A stretch of DNA of 64,000 nt from a virus. The DNA lies in the IMG/VR virus record IMGVR_UViG_3300022602_000067, positions 17,013-81,012 of that record. One strand, given 5' to 3'. The notes under the pieces were generated by a model. That model had not been told where the DNA came from. It saw nothing but the letters and a program-made list of their open reading frames with translations, and made no database searches. Positions 39,801 to 47,442 of the stretch are shown one piece after another. A program made the translations under genes and the position numbers. Numbering within the stretch: the stretch's first letter is position 1; each line of letters starts with the position of its first letter.

Positions 39801-41908
39801 AAGGTAATCTGCTGTGTTGTAGCATTTGTGCTGATTGTTACAGTTTGTGTAGTGCTAGCACCGCCAGTGATATATGCGATTGGAATACCTGCTGTACCTG
39901 AAGCAACAGCTGGACTTGCCGCGCGATATGCTGGAGCAATATGAACTACGTTATCGTTTACTACTTGGCTGATTTCATAAACTTGTCCACGGATAATAAC
40001 TTTATCACCAGCTTGCACTTGACGTGTAAACAGTGAGCCTGTACCGATAACGATAGTTGATCCTGTACATACGTTAGTTGTACCGCGCATAACAGTAGTA
40101 CCGTTACGACGTACAGCATTTAACAAAGTACCGTCAAATTCATAGAAGAAACCGTTCATGTCGTCAAATAATCCGCAACGAACTGAACCACCTTTAGCAT
40201 CTGCTGTTTCAACAGTAGCAATACCAATACCTGGGGTTTGATCAACGATTGTACCTGAATATTGAACAGCAAATGTTTTGCTGGTTAAGTTTACAATAGG
40301 ACTAACCGAGAAAGTGTTGTTGTAGATCGATAGATCTGCTGCCACACTTGATGCGATATTACGTAGGTTAACGTAAGCGCCTGTTTTTAATCCATGGTCT
40401 TGATCAGTTGTAATATTCATTATACCAGCACTTGGGAATGAAATACCAACGATATCCATGTTTGGTTTGAATGTACTACTTGTTGAGTACTGAATACCTT
40501 TACCAGCTTGGTAACGGAAATAACGACGTGTTTGACGCAGTGATTGAGCACCTGGAACAGCATTACCACCAAAAATACCAATGCCACCGTCAGCTGAACG
40601 TTGTATCTGATAACCTTCTGGACGAGCATAAACAACTGTGGTATTTTGTAGAGTACTTGAACCAGACTGGCTAGCTGAAATACCTGAACCTGGTACTTGA
40701 TATGTAAAGCTGTATGGTGAAGGAACAGAAGCAACGTACTGTGGGCCGTTACCTGCTGTTAATACCATGTTACCTACATAGACTGGAGCACCTGTTACCA
40801 AATTGTGATTACTATAAGTTGTTACAGTAACAATGTGACCTGTTGAGTCTGTTGAAATACCGCTGATTGGAATAATAGATCCTAGTCCATAACCTGCCGC
40901 ATAATAACCGCCTACAAATAAACTTGTAGAAGATTTCTGTAATTGGTTTTGACTAAATTGTTGGTTAACTTTAGGGAAGTAGCTGAAAGCACCTTGTGCT
41001 TGGTTGATATAAGCTACAACGAAAGTACCATCACAGTAGGGTTCGTTTTGTGTATCTTGTGCTAGCACTGGCTGACCAGCTGTTAAGTTAACACCGCTTG
41101 ATGTTAAGTTACTAGATACTTGGAATGCCGCATAAGTTGGGTTTGCTGTTGTTCCGTTTACATTACCAAAGATGATCTGTTGAACAGTTTGGTTACCACT
41201 TAGACCGCCTGGCACACCGGTGACCGTAACGCTGGTTGTACTTGCGGCTGTAATAGCATAACGGAAACTTGAAAAGTTTGTTGTTGCATTACCTGCATCA
41301 ACGACATACACATATGAACCAATGAATGGAACTGATGGCAATGTCATACCGGTAATTGTACCTGAACCGCCTGAACAGTTAATAACTGCGGCAGCACCTG
41401 TAAGACTGAAACCTGCACCACCTAAGTAAGCTGCCAATACCGAGTTGCTGGTACTTGTATATACCGAAGCGTTCCAGTTTTGTGATTGGAAGAATTCCCA
41501 CTTGGTTGGTTGGAATGAATATTCAAAGTCTGTATCAATCAAACTCTGAGGAGTTGTTGTACGTAGTTTGTTAGTTGGATCTAACTGAGTTTCTGCAGGA
41601 GTAAAACGCTCCTCATACTCGTCAATCATGATTTGTAGTTTGTCAGTTGCGCTGAATACGGCTGTATTGGTATTATACGCTAGAGTGATAGTTGTTGTAC
41701 CACCTGCTGATCCCCAGTATGTTTGTCCAGCTGTTGCTACATAACTGGTTGCAGTTAGTGTGCTATCTGAAAAGTTGTAAAGAACAATGTTCTTTGTGAC
41801 ATCAGTAATCAGAATCAATCTTTCTCTAGGTATATATCGTGGAATTACGATAGTGGCAGTAGAAGGAGTGAATGTGTATGCTGTGTCGACTAGTATTTTT
41901 CTTGCCAT
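36884..41908 (-). CDS. Giant 1674-aa modular fibre/adhesin protein
   Basis: The N-terminal 100 residues (RYIPRERLILITDVTKNIVLYN; TTTITLAYNTNTAVFSATDKL) resemble the domain of the 149-aa protein at 24787-25236 and probably attach it to the virion. The next region includes HNLVTGAPVYVGNMVL and DHGLKTGAYVNLRN beta modules. A long Thr/Ser-rich stretch (about 670-1030) has repeats of the type VxPGMxITGTGVPGNAVV. A conserved block with DLTKIQMIYIDYSWYGAGFIRWGAR (about 1120-1145), GGLGYTSSPPVTIAGGGGAG and GGYGYTSAPTVII repeats follow. The C-terminus with SASNGFARNFGVRDIIMRMQANLYQMDVFNAGPF is probably a separate domain. No enzyme motif was seen. It is likely the largest receptor-contacting protein of the virion. 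Confidence 0.78.
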   Translation of the reverse strand: MARKILVDTAYTFTPSTATIVIPRYIPRERLILITDVTKNIVLYNFSDSTLTATSYVATAGQTYWGSAGGTTTITLAYNTNTAVFSATDKLQIMIDEYEERFTPAETQLDPTNKLRTTTPQSLIDTDFEYSFQPTKWEFFQSQNWNASVYTSTSNSVLAAYLGGAGFSLTGAAAVINCSGGSGTITGMTLPSVPFIGSYVYVVDAGNATTNFSSFRYAITAASTTSVTVTGVPGGLSGNQTVQQIIFGNVNGTTANPTYAAFQVSSNLTSSGVNLTAGQPVLAQDTQNEPYCDGTFVVAYINQAQGAFSYFPKVNQQFSQNQLQKSSTSLFVGGYYAAGYGLGSIIPISGISTDSTGHIVTVTTYSNHNLVTGAPVYVGNMVLTAGNGPQYVASVPSPYSFTYQVPGSGISASQSGSSTLQNTTVVYARPEGYQIQRSADGGIGIFGGNAVPGAQSLRQTRRYFRYQAGKGIQYSTSSTFKPNMDIVGISFPSAGIMNITTDQDHGLKTGAYVNLRNIASSVAADLSIYNNTFSVSPIVNLTSKTFAVQYSGTIVDQTPGIGIATVETADAKGGSVRCGLFDDMNGFFYEFDGTLLNAVRRNGTTVMRGTTNVCTGSTIVIGTGSLFTRQVQAGDKVIIRGQVYEISQVVNDNVVHIAPAYRAASPAVASGTAGIPIAYITGGASTTQTVTISTNATTQQITFTALAGTGTAGTGGIGVAGAYQIAGTISRTWSTTLSASALANATSVTVTSTNSGAIVPGMLVICTAAGSTPSGTFVSSTYIPGSSATVIPLTQGMLSGVASGSTIDFFYSPASGMNVIAGTMAQGIVPNGTQVSSFTNTANSSGATITIQLYINQGLTATTTTTTLLIGTVPGYTAASLYTTTTNVIALNTTYGISPGMTITGTGVPGNAVVAGLAAAGTGVILNTGITTSVSNSTTLTFAPNLSLYAITIQTSSSSSASSTFLTMNNVNGIQIGSFVTTTANTNIPINTFVIGINTSTNVVQLYTPFTTTQGLTGSGISSGVNIVFGSRIFVTGATSTNANGMWPVTAITSTTLTYQTAATVSASTVISVYGTTKMFGEDVAVKKYHVRELRVPQYQFNLDSFDGTGPSGFNMDLTKIQMIYIDYSWYGAGFIRWGARTINGDIQYAHKVQHGNREYLAFQRSGNLPGRFEVVNTGARSPLTTQINATGYVMSASPTFGTINVYDASRFFIPSTQALNQSTHGEVNIDGEIFYYTGVAATTTQSTTGNPDAVTQNIAYPYGAQSTAAPWATGVNGLTAVATVGTVSVANGSVQSIAITSGGLGYTSSPPVTIAGGGGAGCIAKAIVVNGSVTSVVVTNGGYGYTSAPTVIIGANQLTGAFRESTAVSYINTGNAVSGTTLIGTNQITNVTAGYTSNIAIGMVIQGVTNFGYLNVRIIGFSGTTIYVDTLATSSGSMVINIVNRGISTASVHYNYNNSGNPLSNVWNTTIMLAPNVQHWGVSCIMDGRYDSDKSYVFTTPRSTAAVVQPNQTSPLISIRVSPSASNGFARNFGVRDIIMRMQANLYQMDVFNAGPFLVTVKYNCASTVFTPALWTANVVGSGSLSQVIYHNPSDIVTGGDIVVAFYANASGGTFFTDTSADLTVVKDLGNSVYGGDGVFPDGPDVITVFATNLSTQYANQIFSRISWTEAQA

Positions 41909-41934
41909 TTTGTTATTTCTCCAATTTTTTGGGC

Positions 41935-44484
41935 TTAGGTTCCTGTTGCTATATCTAATGCATTAAACGGATAAGTTGTGTATACTGGGTTAGTAACATT
42001 ACCTATCATTACGGTTGCATTAATTACATCTCCGTATTGCGGTGGGCTCATAAAAACAATACTACCTGCGGTTACTGTGTAATCGCCATAGCGTGTATAT
42101 GTATTCCACACTGGTCCACTCTTATTTAGCCAAGGTTGTTGATATACACCATTTTTATACATCAAAACTTGGATTGGGTAATTTACGGTCACCGCATTTC
42201 CGTTGTTAGTTGGTGTAAACAGTGTATTACCACCGTTAATAGTGTTTGTACTGACTAAATTTGACCCTGCCAACGAAATATTATACGTTGATGGTCTGGT
42301 CCAACTGTCTAACTGTGTGATGTTTGGTAGGACTGCACTTAGGCTAGTCCATGTAGGCGCTGTAGCAGATCCGGTGCTGGCTAGCACTTGACCAGCTGTA
42401 CCTGCTGTAGGTGCGCCAGTAATCGATCCTGCAACCGCTTGGTTTCCGTATTGTCCAACTAGAGCAAAAGAAACTGTGCTATTAGTTGCTACAGTAACTT
42501 GCCATGTGCCGTTATAAATTCCAGTTACTGCACCAAGAGCTTGTGTTCCTGCTATAGTGATATAAGTTCCTACTGCATAAGGTACAGTTGTCTGTACCAC
42601 AGTGAATGTTGCTGGGCTTCCTGAACTTCCTACAGTTGCCGCTATATTCAACAAATATGTTCCTATACCACCATTGGTACCGCCTTGCTGGCTAATAATT
42701 ATAGTACCAGCTGTAAGTCCAGCGGTATTTGAACTGATCTGATATCCCAGTGTGATTGGAATATTTGGAGCTGTTGTGACTGTCAATGTAACTTGTGTAC
42801 CTGTCATAGATACAGGGCTAACTGATGAACCAACAGTAGCTGATGCACTTAGGGTATATGTACCTTGTCCGCCTAAACCACTACCATATGAGCTAATGTA
42901 TGTGCCGCTTGGTATTCCTGCTGTACCTGAAGTAATTACATAGCCAATACTTAAATTAGTTGTTGGATTTGAAGTTACTGTAAGGGTGCTACCAACTATG
43001 TAACCGTTAAATGTAGATGTAATTGAACTAGATACATATCCATTAAATGATGCGCTGTTAAATGTAACTGTGGCTACATAGCCAGTTGTTGTAATTGATT
43101 GAGTAGCATAAGTTGTTGTGCTGACCGACAATGGGCCATTAAGTGTAACTGCTCCTGCCGCCGCCGTAGTTACTTGAACTGCGTTAGTTGTTAATAATCC
43201 TTTACTGGTCAAACTAGCAACTAGTTGAGGACTATTAAATGTACCAGTGCTATCAGTCATTTTCCAACTGAACTGACCGTTGCTTGGACTTGAACCGCTT
43301 GGTGCGCTGGTTACAACAAATGCTTGGCTACCAACTAGTGCTGATTGACTGTTTTGATACGAAAAGAAATCGATATTACCAACAGTGTCGCCTAGTTGTG
43401 CGTTTAGTGGTACAGTAGGAGTACCACGAGCACTCTTAAATGCTATGCTACTGTTAGCCGCTGTACCTGCTCCTAAATTCCACGATTGAAATTCTGCTGA
43501 ATAACCGCTGGCATCAGTACTAACTGTGAATAAATTATTAGCAACAACACTACCTGTTGGCACTGTTAGACTTACTGAACCTGCGCTACTGCCTCCGCCT
43601 TGCACAGGAGGATTTGCAACTACAGTAGATGCTGTTCCTGTTGCACCTACTAGTAATCCTACTAGTGTACCAACGCTAGTTAAACTTGAGCTAACTACTG
43701 CTGAATTAATTGTTGTACCAGTTAGTGTATTAGCTGCCGCAGTAATTGTGCTAGTACCACCTAATGTAAGTGTTGAGCCATTGACTGTTATTGTACTATT
43801 AGCCAACATTGAATTAGTAACACCGCCGCCTGCTAATACTGATTGTAGATTACTTAAGGTAGCATACTTGTTTGCGCCTGTTCCTTGAGCAATGTTATCT
43901 GTTGTAAGAACAATGTTTCCTGTCTGGCCGTTAACTTGGTTTACTGCTTGTGTAAATGTAAATACGCCGTGAGTTGGATCGTAAGTTAAAGCGCCGCTAG
44001 GACTTGAAACAACACTAAGACTGTTAAGAACTGTATTGCTGGTCAAATAACCAACGTCGTTAGTGAATGCACTTAGGACTGTTGGAGCTGTATAACTGAA
44101 TACCCCAGTTGTGCTATTATAAGAAATACTACCTGTAGCACTTACTGAACTTCTTGCACGGGCTGTAGTAAAATATAAATTACTACCTTCAGTAATTGTA
44201 CTTGTTGTTACACCAACAAAACTTACTGCGCTTACTGCTGTCTGTACGAAAGCAGTAGTAGCTATCTGTGTTGTATTAGTACCACTAGTTGCTGTAGGAG
44301 CTGTAGGAGTACCGGTGAACGCAGGACTAGTTAGCGGTGCCTGTGGCCATCCGCCAACAGTTGTACCATCATGTACAATCAGCGAATTTGTTGTTGTGTT
44401 TACAATTACTTCGCCAGCCGCTCCTGTGAAAGTACTATTGTCTGTTGTAGAACCTCTACGCAGTTGAAGTGTGGTTTTTGACAT
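41935..44484 (-). CDS. Tail fibre with Mtd_N-like N-terminus
   Basis: The 849-residue protein begins MSKTTLQLRRGSTTDNSTF...GAAGEVIVNTTTNSLIVHDGTTVGGW, the pattern of the major-tropism-determinant N-terminal domain (RRGT...GE...D...L..HDG) that fixes fibres to the tail. SPAFTGTPTAPTATSG and TTQIATTAFVQ are common fibre repeats. The middle is a beta shaft. Residues about 490-630 contain two tandem copies of the TLTVTSNPTTNLSIGYVITSGTAGIPSGTYI module, then an FCCH-like VPYAVGTYITIAG...YNGTWQVTVAT. The C-terminal 150 residues (PIQVLMYKNGVYQQPWLNKSG; VFMSPPQYGDVINATVMIG) form a distinct tip domain. No reverse transcriptase or template repeat is present, so diversification by a retroelement is not supported. 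Confidence 0.82.
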   Translation of the reverse strand: MSKTTLQLRRGSTTDNSTFTGAAGEVIVNTTTNSLIVHDGTTVGGWPQAPLTSPAFTGTPTAPTATSGTNTTQIATTAFVQTAVSAVSFVGVTTSTITEGSNLYFTTARARSSVSATGSISYNSTTGVFSYTAPTVLSAFTNDVGYLTSNTVLNSLSVVSSPSGALTYDPTHGVFTFTQAVNQVNGQTGNIVLTTDNIAQGTGANKYATLSNLQSVLAGGGVTNSMLANSTITVNGSTLTLGGTSTITAAANTLTGTTINSAVVSSSLTSVGTLVGLLVGATGTASTVVANPPVQGGGSSAGSVSLTVPTGSVVANNLFTVSTDASGYSAEFQSWNLGAGTAANSSIAFKSARGTPTVPLNAQLGDTVGNIDFFSYQNSQSALVGSQAFVVTSAPSGSSPSNGQFSWKMTDSTGTFNSPQLVASLTSKGLLTTNAVQVTTAAAGAVTLNGPLSVSTTTYATQSITTTGYVATVTFNSASFNGYVSSSITSTFNGYIVGSTLTVTSNPTTNLSIGYVITSGTAGIPSGTYISSYGSGLGGQGTYTLSASATVGSSVSPVSMTGTQVTLTVTTAPNIPITLGYQISSNTAGLTAGTIIISQQGGTNGGIGTYLLNIAATVGSSGSPATFTVVQTTVPYAVGTYITIAGTQALGAVTGIYNGTWQVTVATNSTVSFALVGQYGNQAVAGSITGAPTAGTAGQVLASTGSATAPTWTSLSAVLPNITQLDSWTRPSTYNISLAGSNLVSTNTINGGNTLFTPTNNGNAVTVNYPIQVLMYKNGVYQQPWLNKSGPVWNTYTRYGDYTVTAGSIVFMSPPQYGDVINATVMIGNVTNPVYTTYPFNALDIATGT

Positions 44485-44502
44485 TGTCTTTTCCTATTAT
44501 TA

Positions 44503-47028
44503 TTAATCGCCGACTAAGCTGTGCATTGTATATCTTGGTAGTGTATAGTTATTGCTGGTACTAGTAATCTGTCTGAATCTCCACAACCAATTCAGTTGTC
44601 CTTGCACACTATTTGTACTTCCAATACTACTTGCACTACCTGGAGTTGTTCCGTCACCTCCGCAGAATAACACTTGTCCATCGTCCGTCATAAACGCCGA
44701 TATGTCATTACCGCCCTGTAGTCCAAATCCCATGATAGCATTAATACGTGTATTACTTGGTGTACGTAACGGCCAATAATGATATTGTCCGCCTGTTTCA
44801 GGATCTTGTGTAGGATCATTAACAGCTACAGCTATCGATTTACCTGCATAACCTAAGCTCAAACTACCATAGTTATTATAACCTTGTCCCCAGACACGAC
44901 CATTTTCGTCCAGCATAACTATAGTGAAATAGCCCTGATTTCCTGAACCTATGTAGCCTGCTTCATTGTTTGTGATGGCTACAACGTTTCTTGGGCCGCG
45001 AATTAATGTCCACGGGCCAGTTACACCAGTTCCGCCTGTCGTGTAAGCATTAGTCTGACTGCTGATAGTATTATAGGTATTATCTCCCATACCGTATGTT
45101 AATCCTGTATCTTTTTCACGAATAAACACATTATTAGAATATGTATCACCACCGATTATCCAGAAGTTATCAACCTGTTTAATATTATAATTGGTAGTCA
45201 TATATTTGGTGAATCTATTAACTACCTGTCCTTGAGTGCTTGTCTGGCTACCAGCTGGAGTATAGAATGGTTCTGTTGGGCTTTGTCCGATAGGAAATAC
45301 ACCTGCTCCAAATAAGCTACCATCATTAGTTAAGATCATTACAAATCTCTGTAACGGTGTATTAGGCGTAGTTTGACTATGAGCAAAACTCATTTTCTTG
45401 ATACCACCGTATTTTCTAAAGTCAAATGGTACACGAGTAGGTAGCAAACGTTGGTTACCATATGTTAAACCATACTGACCGCCCATACCAAGTTCGCCTG
45501 AATAATCAGTGCCCCATCCCCATAACTCGCCGTCTTCGTCTAGTGCCAGGCATGATCCATAGTCACCACCAAAGCATATAAAATCGACTATTTTCTTATT
45601 GTCAAAATAAGATGCTGGAATACGTATCGGTGAAGTCTGGCTTACACCCGACGTACCGGTACTGTTAGGATTCGTTGTTGCGTTAGTACTACCTAGACCT
45701 AATTGACTGTAAATGTTGTTGCCCCAAGCCCACATACTGCCATCATTACCAATAGCAAACCACGAAGGATCAATAGAACCACTACCCGGATACTGCATAC
45801 CAACTGTGGTAGCATCTACCTTTATAATTTTAGTTTGGTTAAAACTACGTGGCCATGTTTCGCCTATCCAGCCAGTAGTACCTAAGTTTGTTACACGAGT
45901 TGTACAGTTATATTGGCTAGTGCTTCCGTTTCCTGCCATTCCGTTACTGTTGTTATATCCCGAATAATAAACTTCTCCGTTGTTAAACACCCAGCAACTC
46001 GAATTGTATGTGCGTACCCACTGGATGCATCTTGGACTTAGTCCGTCTGGAGTAGGTAACCAGGCATTGGCTAATACACCTAAACCAAGACCTGTTTGGT
46101 TATCAGTTGAACGTAACCAATCTACAAATGTAAAACTACTAGCTTGCCAACTTGCTACCCAATCTCTAACGCCACGCCCAGCAGTATTAAGGCTAGTCGC
46201 AGGTCCTGGGGAATAATTAAATCCACAACTGTAAGGAACACCATCTGCTCCGATGTATTGTACACTATTACCGTCTGATATTGTTGGATTTGGATAATCA
46301 CCATTATTACGTGTCCAACCTAGAGGTTGGTGATTTGGAAATACCGCACCGTACAAACGACGTGAATCTCTGTTAGGGTTTGTAAATATGCGAACCCAAT
46401 ATGTAGGATCTTCGGGATGTGTGTTACGCACAGGAGCAAAGTTAATATTAACTGTTGGAGCTGTCTGATAACCTATTCCTGGGTTTGTTATAACAATGTT
46501 AACCACTGAGCCGTTGGCCACTGTAGCATAACCAGACGCACCAAAACTACCACGCATGCTATCAAATCCAAATGTTATTAGTGGAGCTTGGCTATAACCA
46601 ATACCACCATTAGTAACTGTAACTGATACAATACTACCTTGACCGTTTATTGTAGCAGTAGCAGTTGCTCCAGAACCCGGAGTACCGGTATACATAAACA
46701 AATCGCCGCCGTAACGCACAACATCGCCATATGTATATACTTTGTGAGGACCCCAACCGCGCTTGAATTGATTACCACGAACAATTAGACGCCAGTATTG
46801 AGTTTCCAGATCAGGACGCTTGTCTGCAAAATAAATTTCAGGTGTACCTGTAAAATAACTTTGTGTATCTACCTGTTTGTCCATGGCGATTTTCCACTCG
46901 TCTGGAATGTTTTGTAAACAGACATAAGCGGCGTTATTGTATTGAACAATATCATTCTTAAGATACAATGTGCTTGATTGCCACTGACCTCTATAGTTAA
47001 ACTTAAATTCTGAGACTGTTATTGCCAT
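44503..47028 (-). CDS. RCC1-propeller tail protein, copy A
   Basis: The 841-residue protein starts with the shared N-module (KFNYRGQWQSSTLYLKNDIVQYNNAAYVC), a CBM5/12-like W..Y..GD.V.Y...Y.C pattern repeated at YTYGDVVRYGGDLFMYTG. Two GIGYSQAPLITF and GIGYQTAPTVNI repeats follow near 140-200. Residues about 290-830 contain RCC1-type blades: GNDGSMWAWGNNIYSQLG, LDEDGELWGWGTDYSGELG, LDENGRVWGQGYNNYG and DDGQVLFCGGDGT. RCC1 propellers are protein- or DNA-interaction platforms; on a phage tail the role is probably receptor binding, by inference. It ends cleanly, 19 bases before the next fibre gene. A GATAAATA element at 47110 may drive it. Confidence 0.83.
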   Translation of the reverse strand: MAITVSEFKFNYRGQWQSSTLYLKNDIVQYNNAAYVCLQNIPDEWKIAMDKQVDTQSYFTGTPEIYFADKRPDLETQYWRLIVRGNQFKRGWGPHKVYTYGDVVRYGGDLFMYTGTPGSGATATATINGQGSIVSVTVTNGGIGYSQAPLITFGFDSMRGSFGASGYATVANGSVVNIVITNPGIGYQTAPTVNINFAPVRNTHPEDPTYWVRIFTNPNRDSRRLYGAVFPNHQPLGWTRNNGDYPNPTISDGNSVQYIGADGVPYSCGFNYSPGPATSLNTAGRGVRDWVASWQASSFTFVDWLRSTDNQTGLGLGVLANAWLPTPDGLSPRCIQWVRTYNSSCWVFNNGEVYYSGYNNSNGMAGNGSTSQYNCTTRVTNLGTTGWIGETWPRSFNQTKIIKVDATTVGMQYPGSGSIDPSWFAIGNDGSMWAWGNNIYSQLGLGSTNATTNPNSTGTSGVSQTSPIRIPASYFDNKKIVDFICFGGDYGSCLALDEDGELWGWGTDYSGELGMGGQYGLTYGNQRLLPTRVPFDFRKYGGIKKMSFAHSQTTPNTPLQRFVMILTNDGSLFGAGVFPIGQSPTEPFYTPAGSQTSTQGQVVNRFTKYMTTNYNIKQVDNFWIIGGDTYSNNVFIREKDTGLTYGMGDNTYNTISSQTNAYTTGGTGVTGPWTLIRGPRNVVAITNNEAGYIGSGNQGYFTIVMLDENGRVWGQGYNNYGSLSLGYAGKSIAVAVNDPTQDPETGGQYHYWPLRTPSNTRINAIMGFGLQGGNDISAFMTDDGQVLFCGGDGTTPGSASSIGSTNSVQGQLNWLWRFRQITSTSNNYTLPRYTMHSLVGD

Positions 47029-47042
47029 GGTTTTCTATCCTG

Positions 47043-47441
47043 TTAAAATCCTAGATTACTTAGGTAATCATCATGTTCTTTTTTAAGAGCTGTTAGTATA
47101 TCTATAGTATATTTATCGCCAACTGCTAAGTTAGTTAATACGGTAAACAAATCCATAGGTAGCTTTTCTTTTATATCCTGTGTTTCTTGTTTGATGACCC
47201 ATAGTTGATTTTTAATTAAATTCAAATATTGGGCATCTTCTACATTATCTCGATCATATACACGAACTTGAAAACGTTCATCGTTATCAGCTAAGGCTAC
47301 AACAGTAGGGTCAAAACTGTAAAAGGCTTTATTATCAGCTTCCCCTAAAAATTTATAGCTAACATCAAGGATATATCCTTCCAGATGTTCTGGTTCGATA
47401 TATCCTTCCAATGCTCCTGTAATATGACTTAGTATTTTCAT
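47043..47441 (-). CDS. Small protein between two RCC1 genes, function unknown
   Basis: The 132-residue protein starts at the ATG at 47441 (MKILSHITGALEGYI), two bases after the stop of the upstream RCC1 gene; the longer frame from 47540 lies within that gene and is not credible as a start. The first 60 residues look beta-rich (EGYILDVSYKFLGEADNKAFYSF), the middle has RFQVRVYDRDNVEDAQYL, and the C-terminal half is helical (LWVIKQETQDIKEKLPMDLF). It is not Ser/Thr-rich like its neighbours, which suggests a non-structural role such as a fibre assembly chaperone. That is inference; no family is recognised. Confidence 0.65.
   Translation of the reverse strand: MKILSHITGALEGYIEPEHLEGYILDVSYKFLGEADNKAFYSFDPTVVALADNDERFQVRVYDRDNVEDAQYLNLIKNQLWVIKQETQDIKEKLPMDLFTVLTNLAVGDKYTIDILTALKKEHDDYLSNLGF
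47110..47116 (-). promoter_or_regulatory. Late promoter-like element inside the 132-aa gene
   Basis: GATAAATA on the minus strand lies 82 bases before the ATG of RCC1 copy A. It is within a coding region, so it may be fortuitous. Confidence 0.3.
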
Positions 47442-47442
47442 A

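Noticed and set aside
41935-44484. Diversity-generating retroelement target
   Set aside because: No reverse transcriptase gene, template repeat or A-to-N variable block is visible in the window.
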